DNA of 64,000 bases from Chlorops oryzae. Its lineage: Eukaryota > Arthropoda > Insecta > Diptera > Chloropidae. Below are positions 33,195 through 44,607 of this stretch, piece after piece. Within the stretch, counting starts at the first letter, position 1. The number at the start of each line of letters is the position of its first letter. Below the pieces are notes generated by a model that made no database searches, had not been told where the DNA came from, and saw nothing but the letters and a program-made list of their open reading frames with translations. Position numbers and translations under genes: made by a program. Location: the NCBI GenBank assembly GCA_020466095.1, contig CM035806.1:95177803-95241802 (forward strand). The letters run 5' to 3'.

Positions 33195-34178
33195 TGGGAT
33201 CTTGATCCACCGCCTTTTGAAAAAAACGGAACGGTCGGATTCTTACATCAGATGGCCATAGAGCTGGGTCTAATAAATTGTCAAAGACTGTAGAAGAGCA
33301 ACCGAGTTTAAAATTAACTCTTTTAAGAGCCTGAACATCACGTCTTTTTTAACAAGCTTATAGCACGATAAGAGATTTTTGTTAATACTCTTATGCTTAC
33401 ATATGTACTCAATGATGTTATCAGCAGACACAGACGGATGAAAAGAAGACAAATGCAGCCACTTCAGACGAATAGCAACATTGAGCTCCGAGCTAGCATT
33501 GACATTAGATCCGAAAACAATTTTATTTTTAGAGCGCTTATTATTCACAACTGTAGACCACTGTGAGACAGTTGTATTTTGATTAGAAAGAGAGTCCAAA
33601 TTTACATCCACATGAGAGCCGATTGGGACAACAGCTTCCAGAGCATTGTCAACATTATTAATTTGAGAGGCGGCATCAGCTAAGAAAGCCGAAGTAGGTT
33701 GTCCAACACTATGTGTAGTAGAATTTTCGGATAAGAGAGAAGTATTTGGAGCATTTTCCACAGTAGGAGCCAATTTTGCATTTGCAATCACCTGCCGAAC
33801 AGGTTCAATAGCCTTTGCCTGTGCGCGAGTAAGAACAGTTCGACTTGTACTAGGAGAATTACGTTTAACAGCGATTTCGTTTAAGCGAGGAGAGTTTAAC
33901 GGCGAACTAATAGTGACAGACTTTTTTACAGCGGTTTTTTTTTTTTGAAGTTACGAATTAAGAGATTTTTGAGAAGATAGCACTTGTCTATTAAGCGATG
34001 AATTAAGAGATTTTTGCGTTGAGAACTCTTCGGCTAATTTCACAAAGCCCAGTTTTAATTCCTCAAACTCGCGCAATAGAGTTAACACATTTTTAGGCAA
34101 ACTATGTGAGGAATTTAGGCAGTTATTACATTTGAAGTGAATATTAGGAAATTCTTTTAGAGTTTTTATACCCGACAC
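33195..34178 (-). pseudogene. CR1/Jockey-like LINE ORF1 (5'-truncated)
   Basis: From 34178 down: H-F-K-C-N-N-C-L-N-S (PHD-like zinc finger remnant), a coiled-coil stretch with a direct repeat (S-T-Q-K-S-L-N-S-S-L-N-R), then W-L-H-L-S-S-F-H-P-S-V-S-A-D-N-I-I-E-Y and C-Y-K-L-V-K-K-D-V. After a frameshift near 33320 come L-W-P-S-D-V-R-I-R-P-F-R-F-F and a stop near 33193. It is on the same strand as, and in order with, the ORF2 pieces at 23.7-25.8 kb. Confidence 0.7.
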
Positions 34179-34345
34179 ACTCTGTGTCGAGGGTATATTG
34201 CGTTTGTGTGGTTGTGTGTAACACCCAGAACCAGTCGAGATAGACCATGCAAAATATATATAGAAATTATCAGCGTCACCAGGAGATGTCCGTATGTCTG
34301 TTTGTGTACAGTTTTCTTATCGAAGAAGTTGAGCTATCTTGACCT
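34163..34345 (+). mobile_element. DINE-1-like fragment (5' part)
   Basis: Starts TTTTTATACCCGACACACTC, with a hairpin (TATACCC/GGGTATA and CGACAC/GTGTCG), followed by GTGTGTAACACCCAGAACCA and a GTCCGT-type stretch. It lies between the CR1-like ORF1 and the LOA LINE. Confidence 0.7.
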
Positions 34346-37147
34346 GACCTGATCGGACAATTTTTAAAGATAGGAAGAGGATAAGGAAGAAAATCACCCT
34401 GCAGACGGCCGTCGTCTATGAGCGTTCTGTGTGACTTTGCGGTCAGACTGACTCTTCTCATAGTCTCCATTGGCATTTGCGTTTCCTTGACTTCGTTGTG
34501 GACGATGTCAAGAATCTTACGGTGTCCACGCGCATCGCCGTACCTATTCCAAGTGGAATTGTGGTACATGCGAACTGCCGTTAATGCTGCCGTTTTCATT
34601 ATAAATAAATCCAACGGAAGCACTCCCAGCATCGCTTCCAGCGCCGGTGTTGGTGTGGTGCGCATTGCGCCCGTAATTCCAACACATGCTAGCCTCTGAA
34701 CCACAGGTGCGTAGGTTATGACAGGTCTTATCATTATCGTGTAGATCCAGTGTACTGATTTTGGGGTTATTCCCCAACGCAATCCGCACACTCTTCTACA
34801 CTGAAATAGAGCCCTTTTAGCCTTTTGGATCTTATACTCCACGTGTTGATTCCAGGTCAGTTTTGTATCCAGGATCACTCCTAAGTACTTAACCGACCCC
34901 GACACGGGAATATTCGATCCAAAGAGCTGTAATGGCTCGAGTAGAAGACCTCTTTTCTTTGTGAAAAGAATTGTCTCTGATTTAGCAGCGTTAACTGTGA
35001 GGTCTTGTTCTCTACACCATTGTTCAACGTGTTTGAGAGCACCTCTCATCACGTCTCTAATGGTGCTTAGGAACTTACCACTCACCATCAAAGCTACGTC
35101 ATCGGCATACCCTATCGTATGTATGCCCTTTGAGTCAAGCTTGTGTAGTAGGGAGTCAATTGTTATGTTCCATAGAGTTGGTGATAGAACACCTCCCTGT
35201 GGACATCCTCTGACTACCCTACCCCTTAGCTTGTGTCGTCCGTTTTGTAAGTTCACTGCCCTCTGCCTTAGCATGAAGTCCACCCACTTGATAACAAGTG
35301 GGTTAACCCCTCGCTTTTGGAGTGCAGCGCTCAACTTACCGAAGCCTATCTTGTCGAAGGCACCCTCAATGTCCATGGTTAGAGCCATTGATATGCCACC
35401 GGAATTTAGCTCCTTTTCTGCCGTCCTTACTACTTCGTGCAAGGCGGTTTCGGTAGATCTTCCAGCCCTGTAGGCATCTACTCAGAGGACATGCTGTGAG
35501 AGCTGTATCCTCCAGATGAGCAGCCATCACCTTTTCCATAGCTTTCAGCATGAAAGACGTGAGTCTGATAGGTCTGAAAGATTTCGCAACACTGTAGTCC
35601 TTTTTTCCAGGTTTTGGAAGGAATGTCACTTTTGACTCCCTCCAAGCCCTTGGAACATACCCAATAGACAGGCAAGTCCTGAATATTTCCGTCAATCTAT
35701 CCGCAAGTAGGTTACCTCCCCATTGCAGAAGAGCAGGAAATATTCCGTCCGGCCCCGGCGACTTGAAGGGTGCGAATGCTGATAAGGCACTCTGCACCGC
35801 ACTCGTTGTCACGATCCTTTCGGCTTCCGATTTGTCCCCACTGTTTGCCCCCTTCTTTGGAGACTCCCAGTGGTCATCTGGTCGGAAGCTTCCAGGAAAA
35901 TGGGTCTCCATGAGAATCTTTAGTGACTCTCCAATCGACTCTGTCATAGCTCCATCCTTTTTCTGGATTAAGCCAAGTCTAGAGATCGGATCTTTTGTTA
36001 CCATCTTCTGCAATCTTCCTGCTTCAGTGGTATTATTTATGCTCGAGCAGAAATCCCGCCACGTTTCCTTTTTACGGTTACGCAACACTTTCTTGAACTC
36101 TTGCTTTTTCGCCTTGTACATATCCCATGATGCGGAATCCTTCCTTCTCATGTATCTGTTGAAGGCCTTTCTTGTCCCCTTCTTCATGGCTTCAAGCTCC
36201 CTATTCCACCACGGGACAGAGTTCTTTTCAGCTATGATGCTCTGGGGACAAGCTCTTCTGAATGCTTCAGATATTTCAGCGGTAAGTGCTGTTGTTTCTG
36301 ATTCTACATTCCAGGAGGTTTTGAGTTTCCTCCGCGGTAACTGTAGCAGTAGTTCCCGTAACTCTGACACATATTTGCTATGGTCTGTGTTGTTGGGTAT
36401 CCTTGCAAATCTGTTACTGCCTGAGTGCTTATGTGGAAAGAGTACCTCAAATCGAATGGCTCGATGATCGGACATTGTTGTCCAATCTGCGACCCGCCAG
36501 TTTTTAACTCTCTCCAGCATAGCATCGCTGTGAAGGGTTATATCAATCACTTCCGCCCTTCGTGCGTCTACGAAGGTCGGTTGTGTTCCCCTATTTGCAA
36601 TTGTGAGATTGCACTTAACAACAAATTCGAGGAGAGACTCTCCTCTGTTGTTATTGTTGCTGCTACCCCACACTGTATTGTGTGAGTTTGCGTCGCAACC
36701 CATGATGAGCTCCAGTCCCCTATTGCTGCAGTACTCTGTCAGTCTCATCATCTCCTGGCTAGGAGGTAAGTCTGCAGAGTCATACGGCAGGTATACGGAA
36801 GCTATCAAAAACGACCTTTTGTCCCCACCCACCCTTACCACGGTAAGGTCTGGTGATCCCAGCTGCGGAATTTGGATACATAGTATCCCTTTCCTGGCTA
36901 AGATACAGGTCTTTTTCTTCCCTACTGTTCCCGAATGAAACAGCGTCGCGGCTGATGTCCCGAGTCCCCTAATCATGTCTTTCACGATCCAGGGTTCATG
37001 AATCAGCATTATGTCCAGCTGATGAATATTCAGCTGTCCAACCCTGAGGGCTTTCTGGTACGGACCCACCCACCGCCCTAACGGTCTGCCTTGTCTAGGT
37101 ACACCCATTAGCCCCGTACCATAGACGGTGTCACCCTCAGTGGTCAT
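34346..37147 (-). pseudogene. LOA-clade LINE ORF2: endonuclease and reverse transcriptase, one frameshift
   Basis: The endonuclease has I-H-E-P-W-I, M-G-C-D-A-N-S-H-N-T-V-W-G and M-S-D-H-R-A-I-R-F. The reverse transcriptase has F-K-S-P-G-P-D-G-I-F-P, then, after a frameshift at about 35470, M-D-I-E-G-A-F-D-K, R-G-C-P-Q-G-G-V-L-S-P and the catalytic G-Y-A-D-D-V-A-L (near 35105). V-K-Y-L-G-V-I-L-D-T-K-L-T-W follows. These together point to the LOA clade. The frame runs to about 34340 and is cut by the DINE-like fragment, so no RNase H remains. Confidence 0.85.
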
Positions 37148-37151
37148 CCCT

Positions 37152-38487
37152 TCAGAACTTCACCTTGGCTTGATCGAGTCCGCAGTTGAGTTTCCCCCCT
37201 GCGAGCTTGATAGCCTCGGCGTCTTCTGTAGGGACCCACACCGTGAGCTTGACTCCCTCTTTCGCCTGATCGCCAAATTTGGTGAATTTCGACACCCTCC
37301 ATTTGGAGGTGTCTTTCACACAATTATTCTGGCGTTCTAGCCTGACAAGAATATTCTGTTTGCCTACGCACGGGTCGTAGACAAGAATGAATATTCTCCT
37401 CTCATCACGCAGCACTGACAGTTGATCGATCGTCAGTTTAGCTCCAGGCCATAGTCCTGTCAGCTTTCCTGTCGTCTCAATCAGCCATCTCTTGGTGTGT
37501 TGATTCTTGCACCTAAGTACAATGAATCCGCTCTCCAAGCGTGCATTGCCGATGAACCCTATATCACCTCCGTTCTCGAGGGATTCTACGGCGCACAACA
37601 GAGCCGCCTTAAAAGCGTTCAGATGTGCCTCCGTGAGCGGTCCCTTCGATTCCGAGATCGGTGATGCCCATAACAAGGTTCTTACCTGCTACTTGAGCGT
37701 AAGAGCCTTTTTTCTGGCCAGGGCCAGTTGGGTTCGCCACATCCCGAGCATCTGCCTTACGCTTTTTAGCGCACTTGCCGGTGCTCGGTTGCGGCTCACC
37801 GGCTCTGGGCGCAGATTCAGCGCCGCTAGCGACCCTTGTAGGTTGTCCACTGCGCGAATCTTTCGGCTTAGTTTGGTTGCCAGCCTTGTTCGGATGTCCG
37901 CCAACCTTGCCTTTACGTCCAGTCTTGGGTCGGCTAGAGGTAACAGAGCTTACTGGCAGTCTTCCCTTGCCGCCGGCTCCCGTCACAACCTTAACAGCCG
38001 GGTGAACCGCCATTGCTGGTGGTCCGCCTGGTTGTCCCAGTGTGGCGGGATCCGTCAACCTCGGACTACACGCCAACGCCCGCTGTTCTATAGCGCGCCC
38101 TTCTTGGGGTGTCATCCCTTTGGGAGTCGAGCTGACTGAAGGGACACTGGGGCTGGCACCCCTGGGTCTCTTCGTCTGCTGTTCCTCCTCTAAGGTTGAC
38201 TCCCCGTGTGTGAGCTCGCTTAGCCGACTGGCTAAGTGCTCAACTGCCTCTTTAGAGGCCTTTTTCCTTGCCCTTCTCCGCTTCTGCTTCTCCCTCTTTT
38301 TCAGAGAGACGCTAGTAGCAGAAGAGGGCATGGTTGTGGTCGACGTCTCGGTTCCTTGCGGAGCCTCGATGTCTACTGGTGTGGTTATCAGCTCGGCGCC
38401 TTGCGGTGCCTCATTGTCCACCTCACCTTGAGATCCGCCTCTCGGCTGATCGTGCCCCTTCTCGGCTAAATCTTGTTCAGATTCCAC
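37152..38487 (-). pseudogene. LOA-clade LINE ORF1 protein (DUF4780-like), frameshifted
   Basis: The N-terminal part (38487 to about 37609) is basic and low-complexity, with a K-K-R-E-K-Q-K-R-R-R-A-R-K-K nuclear-localisation-like run near residue 65 and many P, G and S. After a frameshift near 37650, the C-terminal part has V-L-R-C-K-N-Q-H-T-K-R-W-L, then L-W-P-G-A-K-L, typical of the DUF4780-like domain in retroelement ORF1. It overlaps the ORF2 start region (37147). LINE ORF1 proteins bind element RNA. Confidence 0.75.
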
Positions 38488-39052
38488 CGGTCCAGGGACT
38501 TTGGCGTTGCCGCCCTTGTGTGGTTTAATTGTTTGCTCAATTTTGTTCCCACGAGTAACGAAGAAATTAGGTCGGTCCGGACAGAGCTTCGTAATATCCT
38601 GACAAGGCTAAATTAAAACAGGAGAGCGCCAGGTATCCTGAGTAGGATACTAGAGCTGTTCTACCCCACAGCCAAGCTGAAGCGCAGCTACCTCAGTTTA
38701 GGGGGTTTGTTTGGTCCAAGATTCATGCTTGCACGCAGTGCGTGACCATTCAAGCAAGCTTTCTCTCCATTCACAAGCATACAATTCGTACACACTTCCT
38801 TACATGTCCCAAGGTGTTTTCCTTCAACCCCGCGCGGCTAACAGGCGCCAAATGATCAACCAGAGACATGACCTAGTTGATCATCAGGCAGTTGGCCTTT
38901 TACGATAACCGAACTTCCTTTTGCAAGGCGGGCCAACTTGGCTGGACCTCAGCTGATGTGCGTAAACACCAGCCTACTCCCTGAAATGTTCAGACTTAGC
39001 CAACTAGCCGGATTTTAGTCGCCTCTTACGACAGGCATGCCTTACCCCGGGA
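38488..39052 (-). other. LOA LINE 5' leader
   Basis: On the minus strand it begins GGGGTAAGGCATGCC, TGTCGTAAGAGGCGAC, TAAAATCCGGCTAGTTGGC. GGCATGCC is self-complementary and GTCG/CGAC can pair, so the tip may fold. No ORF is present. Confidence 0.6.
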
Positions 39053-39839
39053 TAATGAAAACATCACCACAGAATCTGACGTCTTAGTATATGGAAGCTT
39101 GCCTCCGTACTCATCAGTACTATCAGCGGAAATAACTGCCATCTTAAAAGCCATTGAAATTGCAAGGACAAGAAGGGGCAAAGTTACCATATGCTCTGAC
39201 TCCTTATCAGCAATAGACTCCATTACAAACACAAATAACAAGAACATACACCCCAAAACAATAAGATCGCTTCTCACTAAATTAGCACCAAAAATAAGAC
39301 TTCTTTGGATACCCAGACACTCAAACATAAAAGAGAATGAACTAGCCGACCAAACAGCCAAGTTCGCTCTCACCGTCCCACTAATACATACCACCAACGC
39401 TAATACCACAGATATCAACAAATACCTAAAAAAAAAAAACAACTTTCACAAAAACAAAACAACACTATCGCACACTGCAGTGAGTGGTTCAAAAAGATAA
39501 ACAAAAACAAAATAAACATACACGACTTTTCCAAAACCGCCCTACAAGACCTCAACAGAATCGAACAAACAAAATTTATCAGACTCCGACTAGGACACAC
39601 CAAACGTACGCACCAACACTATCTAGACCCTAATACTACCTTATCCTGCCCCTTCTGCCTCACCCCTGATAGAACCAACATCGAACATATCCTCCTAAAT
39701 TGTTCTGCTCTCACCCACCAGAAGTCAAATATATTCCACAACACAGACCCTATGGACTGCCTCACCAACCCCAATATAGAAAACACAAAAAACCTTGTCC
39801 AATACCTTAAATTAACCAAAATACTACATCATCTATAAA
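39053..39839 (+). pseudogene. I-like LINE RNase H and C-terminal zinc-binding domain
   Basis: RNase H motifs are S-A-E-I-T-A-I (Glu), C-S-D-S-L-S-A-I (Asp) and W-I-P-R-H-S-N-I-K-E-N-E-L-A-D (His and Asp). After a frameshift at an A-run (39429-39439) comes W-F-K-K-I, then F-I-R-L-R-L-G-H-T-K, then C-P-F-C-...-H-I-L-L-N-C, the CCHC-type motif that ends many LINE ORF2 proteins, and a stop at 39837-39839. The reverse transcriptase part is not present here. Confidence 0.85.
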
Positions 39840-40031
39840 AACGTTCACATACATATATCCAAATAATTTATCTAATAAATTTATCAATTATGTAAGTCAC
39901 ATTGTAAATATAGTAAGTAATTCTCACACATTGACATAGCCATAGGCCTCAGCAGCCAGCGCTATAAATAATCTAAGTTAGTATAGTTTTAGAAACTCTC
40001 CTATCTTTAATAATAAATAAAATAAATAAAA
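39053..40031 (+). mobile_element. I-like LINE, 5'-truncated 3' end
   Basis: It contains an RNase H domain, a C-x-x-C...H...C domain, a 3' UTR and a TAA-rich tail (AATAATAAATAAAATAAATA, 40009 onward), which is typical of I-type elements. The coding strand is rich in A and C and very poor in G, unlike all neighbours. The 5' end abuts the LOA LINE leader. Confidence 0.8.
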
Positions 40032-40944
40032 AACTACAATGCCGAATTTTTCACATTTACCGTTATTCAAAAATGTTTTTTTTTTGGTATTGTTTTCGAA
40101 AAGCTCATACAATTTTTTTACAGAAACATTCGAAAAAATTTTGTACCGATGCGATTTTAGCCACATTGTAATTCAATGCTTCTTCGAAGCAAAAATCTAA
40201 ACTTTGACACCCTGTAACTCGGCAACCTGTGATTAAAATTTACTCTTTTTGGCACATTTAACGTACTGTTATATCTTAACAACTGTACCAACTTTCATCC
40301 AAATCGGGGAGAAAAAATTTTGCCGTTGGTACACTTGACGTGTTTTGCTCCATATGCAGTATTGGACATCAAAGCGTTAAACATTTCAGAATAGGAAATC
40401 GATCGACATTATTTGGAAAGGTCGATATATTTCAGATTTGAAGAGTTGTCCTATTTCTCGACGTACTTGATTCCCCATAAATTAGTGTAATTTTATTCAT
40501 GAACAGAGTGAATAAATGCTTGTTTTTGCATACGTCATACTATTTTTGCATATTTTAGTAGTGCGAGCTACTTTTTACTTTTTTTGCATATTTTAGCAGT
40601 GCGAGCTATTTTCTTGCCAAAAACTATTTTTTGTGCATATTTCTCATATTTTTGGTTAATTTTATTATTTTAAATGCCTTTTCCTACCTAATTTCCGAAA
40701 AAATCAACAATGTTGCGTTTTTTCAGCTGATTTTATTTCTGCTTTATTGCTTTCCTTTGTCAATGACTCTTTTAAGGGATGTGTCCAATGCTGGCGTATA
40801 CGTTCGATCGCGTATTTACGTTTGAGTGTGTTTTAAAATTTTGCCCCCTTACCTCTTCAGACGTTGAACGATCTTTTTCATTGTATAAAAACCTTTTAAG
40901 CAAGAAGCGCCAACATTTTTTTGTTTGAAAATGTGAAAGTCATG
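40032..40944. other. AT-rich non-coding sequence
   Basis: TTTTGCATATTTTAG(T/C)AGTGCGAGCTA occurs twice near 40545-40612. No gene is supported. Confidence 0.35.
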
Positions 40945-41748
40945 TATCGTCGGCTTAAAGTGTAACCTGCTAAGTCCACTAATAACTAGTGTCCGACCGA
41001 AGGTTCGGCTTTCGGTAATCGGCATAATCGGCCAATTCTTAATCTTCGGCTTCGGCTTCGGCTGGAAAAAGCCGAATATTTTAGCCGAATATTTTTGCAT
41101 TTCAATGGAAGTAAAAAAGTCACGATAGATTTTCAATTGCTTCATTGAGACCTTTTACACTAGTGAATTATTGCCGTAAATTCTCACTTTGTGGGCGACT
41201 AAAGCGAAAGAATTTAGAGAAAATTTGAGCGGTTTTTTTTTGTGCTTGTCAAATGAATAAAGACTGATTTTGTTGCCTTACTGTAAAATGTTTTGCATTC
41301 GGCTTCGGCCTTCGGTCTTCGGCCGAAGTCTTCAACTCTGCCGATTGTTCGGCTTCGGCTTCGGCTTAAAATCCACCTTCGGTCGGACACTACTAATAAC
41401 CGATTCTGAGTTTTCGATGTCATTCGAAAGAAAAAAGGACACTGCATCGTCAGGCAAAAAAAATCTTTTTTAATTTCAAATTCTAAATACGGAGAAATTG
41501 GTGATGAGTAAAACTGCTAAGTCCAACTGTGGTCAAAGGTCACAGCTAACACCAACAAGTCACTCCAAGTAGACTTTGTATGGAGCACAGAATCGAATTT
41601 AGAAGAGACTTCATATAGGAACAAAATAAACCATTAATATTTTGGGTCTCCTTCCCTACTTTGAAGTCTTGAAAAAAATGTGTATTTTGTTTACCCTGTA
41701 AAGTTTTGAAATTGTTAGTTAGCAGGCTTACACTTTAAGCCGACGATA
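40945..41748. mobile_element. Outer inverted-repeat element carrying a hAT-type MITE
   Basis: TATCGTCGGCTTAAAGTGTA at 40945 and its complement ending at 41748 match over about 27 bp with one gap. It encloses the family X MITE copy. No clear target duplication is seen at the outer ends. Confidence 0.55.
40987..41392. mobile_element. hAT-type MITE, family X copy 2, perfect 8-bp duplication
   Basis: TAGTGTCCGACCGAAGG at both ends, flanked by CTAATAAC on each side (40979-40986 and 41393-41400). The interior matches 27755-28154 in inverse orientation over its whole length, by eye about 90%. Confidence 0.9.
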
Positions 41749-42144
41749 TTTTAATAAGTCCACTGAATAAAAAATAAATTTTAACTGCATATTTTTTGGA
41801 CTATTTTCCTTGTTTTTCCGAGCTTTTTATAGCGCTTATTTTTGGGTTTTTCGGGCTTTTTTTACTCACTCTGGTCATGAAAATAAAAATCAGTTCATAT
41901 CTATTTATGTTTTTCAGAGTTCAAATTTGAAGAGGTTCAGAAAAGTTTAAGAAACATCATCCTGAAAGTAAAATTTTTTTATAATTTTTTACAGATGGCT
42001 TGGAATAAAAATGTCAAATAAAGCACGTATATAGAGCCGCTATATTCAATTCTGAAACCTAGGCGTTATGGATGAAATCGACTTTGTAATGTTAAAGGTA
42101 TCCAGGACATAAAAGTCGTCAGAGCTATTTTCAACAAATACAAC
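41749..42144 (+). other. Region just upstream of Zyx ATG
   Basis: It is AT-rich. A tract ending TTTTTTACAG at 41994 is a good splice acceptor, so 41995-42144 is a candidate 5' UTR. It has several ATGs, each soon closed by a stop. Confidence 0.35.
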
Positions 42145-42288
42145 ATGTCTAATTACGAAAATTCGAAAGATTGTTTAGAAAAAAAGTTTCAACTACTAAG
42201 CTTTGCTACCGATATACAAAATGATAGCAAACGAAAGAGTGGACCATCTGTACCACCAAAGCCATATAAAAACCATTCCAGACCAGAG
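42145..42288 (+). CDS. Zyx: Zyxin (Zyx) coding exon 1, N-terminus
   Basis: This exon gives the first 48 residues of a predicted zyxin. Zyxin is a LIM-domain adaptor at adherens junctions and focal adhesions that binds Enabled and, in Drosophila, acts in Fat/Dachs/Warts (Hippo) signalling. The ATG at 42145 has a good fly context (CAAC before it). The exon ends in GAG|GTAAGA, phase 0, and joins in frame to the exon at 52478. The peptide carries a V-P-P-K-P motif near residues 36-40 and a Y-E-N motif at residue 4. Identification rests mainly on exon 2. A polypyrimidine tract ending in ACAG at 41994 may be the acceptor of the 5' UTR part of this exon, which would contain short upstream ORFs. Confidence 0.7.
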
Positions 42289-42684
42289 GTAAGATACATA
42301 ACATCATATTTTATATTTAACCACATATTGTTAAGATCATTTTAAATTATTCACTTCAATTTGAAATTCATTTATTCATTTATGACTTACAAATTCCATT
42401 TTAATCCCCTTATTTATTTTTTTATTATTAATAAAAGAGGGAATCATTGAAGAAACTTCCGATACCACCAACATAAACGATTCAATTTTTAAATCGTATT
42501 AAAAACGACTTGATGCACATAGCAATTTATAAGATTTTATTTCTTCTTTTTTGGTTTCAAAAACTGAAGTGTGAAATAAATTCTTCGTTTCAAGTTTTAA
42601 ATCGGAATGAAGAAATCAGTCCCTTTTATTTATGTGACAATTTTGACTTAAAATAACAAATCAATAAATTTGACTTAATATTAA

Positions 42685-43419
42685 GGGGGTCTTCTCATTG
42701 AGCAACTTTTTTTTTCGACTTTTTTTTTGCATTTATTTATAGCTTGGGTAGTTGTGAATATGCCCCTAAAAGGATTTTTTGAAATTCGAAATAGTTTAGA
42801 GGATATAGCCTTCTTTTTCGAGCAAGATCTGCGCTAAAACGAGTAATTTTTGCGTTGCTTCAAACTTTAAACGCGTTTATCTCGAAACCACGTTTTTCGA
42901 ACTGGCGGCCATGATATCTCCAGTTCAACTGAACCGATTTTCATGAAACAAAGTGGAATCGACGCAGAATTGTCACCATTCTCGGGTGAACCTCGACCAT
43001 AATTTTAAAAAATTTTTTACTATTTTTTTTTTTACACTAAACTACAAAAAAAAAGCCCGAAATTGAAATTTTTTTTTTGAATGGCCGCCATTTTGACAAA
43101 AAAAAATCAAAAAATTAAGCTTGAGGTTCACCCGAGAATAACATCTATACTGATTATAACCCCGTTTTTTTCCCATTTCGGACGCTCCGGAGACCCGGAA
43201 TCGTGGCCGCCGTGACGGCACCTTTTTTTTTCACCACCAACTTTGAAGTCTCATTACTTTTTGAACAGCCCACGTATCGAGGCAAAAAAAATTTTTTTAT
43301 TTACTTTGAACCTTTTGTAATACAATAAATAAAAAAAGTTTTTAATTATTCTTTGCGTTTTCAAATAAGAATTTTTTTAAAAAGGGTCAAAAAAACGGGC
43401 TTTCAATGAGAAGACCCCC
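42685..43419. mobile_element. TTAA-flanked element with nested central inverted repeat (A)
   Basis: GGGGGTCTTCTCATTGA and TCAATGAGAAGACCCCC are perfect complements, each next to TTAA (42681-42684 and 43420-43423). A second inverted pair, TTCTCGGGTGAACCTC near 42981 and GAGGTTCACCCGAGAA near 43124, lies about 160 bp apart at the centre. TTAA targeting fits piggyBac-type transposition. No protein is encoded. Confidence 0.75.
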
Positions 43420-43708
43420 TTAAACAAATAAGTGAGAAGGGGACGAAAGTGAAGCATGTCAAGCAATAAGTTACGCATTGCATAAAAGAATAACAACCCT
43501 TGAAATGCAAAGCAGCAGAAATACTATCAATGTAATTTAGGATCATGCTGCTTGTTTGTGCGGTCAATGCATTCAGCGGCCGATATATGCTGAGTCTTTG
43601 TTTAAGAGGCTCGGCTTAGGGTGACAATGTTGCTGTAAACATTGAGCATTGCTGTGCTACAAAACCTTAACATTTCAAAATGCTTACGGTTGCGACTCAC
43701 GGCTTATA

Positions 43709-44607
43709 ATTTTTATACGCGACACACTCTGTGTCGAGGTTATGTTGCGTTTGTGTGGTTGTGTGTAACACCCATAACCAGTCGAGCTAGACCATACAAA
43801 ATATATATAGAAATGATCAGCGTCACCAGGAGATTCGATTTAGATATGTCCGTCCGTCTATCTGTCTGTCTGTATACAGTTATCTTATCGAAGGAGTTGA
43901 GCTATCTTGACAAAATTTCGTATGCGTGCTCGCGGGGATATGAGTAATGACAGGTTCCGATGGACCCGATCGTAAAATTTTAAGGGGTACCTCCAGTACT
44001 AGGGTCTGTTACGAAAATCACAAAAACTGCTTTAAAATCGGAGGTTTTCAAGATATTTTGTTGAAATTTGGTATTTGAACATATTTAAAGGCAAGTAATA
44101 GGATTTAAAAAAACTGGAAAAGTGGGCGTGGCAGAAGGGAGTTTTTCGAATACTGTCTCCTACACCCGAAATTTAAATGGGACTTGAACGAAATTTGGCA
44201 CTTATGCTTCCTATGTAGCCATAAACATCCTCTCCAACAATTTTGTTTGATAGGTCCATTATTAAGGGTACCCCAGTACTAGGGCCTGTCACAAAAATCC
44301 CAAAACTGCCTCAAAATCGGACTTTTTCGAAATATTTCAATGAAACTTAGAATTTGAGCGTATATTTAAGCCTCTGATTAGGATTGCAAAAATAAATGGA
44401 AAAGTGGGCGTGGAAAAGGGGCGGTTTTCATAAAAAAAATTTAACAAAAGTAGGTATATGGGGCCCCTATGGCCTTTAAAAACCTCTTGAAAATTCTTTC
44501 TTAGTGGTCCTGTTTTTTGGGCGTGGTTCCAAAAATTATTTAAACATGTGTGTCTGTGTCGGGTATTTTATTGTCAGGCTCGCCTGACTATAACACCCTT
44601 ACTTGTT
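43709..44607 (+). mobile_element. DINE-1-like (Helentron-associated) element, full-length-like
   Basis: The 5' end (TTTTTATACGCGACACACTC, GTGTCGAGG) is a hairpin. A GTCCGTCCGTCTATCTGTCT microsatellite (43849 onward), AAGTGGGCGTGG blocks and a 3' stem-loop (GTCAGGCTCGCCTGAC, 44573-44588) followed by TATAACACCCTTACTTGT complete it. This order (hairpin, GTCY microsatellite, GGGCGTGG, stem-loop, CTTGT) matches the Drosophila DINE-1/INE-1 plan. Confidence 0.8.

Larger units (their letters stand above)
34346..39052 (-). mobile_element. LOA-clade LINE, nearly full at 5' end, 3'-truncated
   Basis: It holds ORF1 and ORF2 on the minus strand and a ~560-bp leader. The RNase H domain and tail expected of LOA elements are missing at the 3' side (34.35 kb). 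The 5' tip appears to be at about 39050, where an unrelated LINE on the other strand begins; such an abutment suggests a natural 5' terminus (GGGGTAAGGCATGCC). Confidence 0.8.

Noticed and set aside
38985..39052. HDV-like ribozyme at the LOA LINE 5' end
   Set aside because: Only short local pairings are visible; I could not place the five helices of the HDV fold, so it is reported only as a structured-tip candidate.
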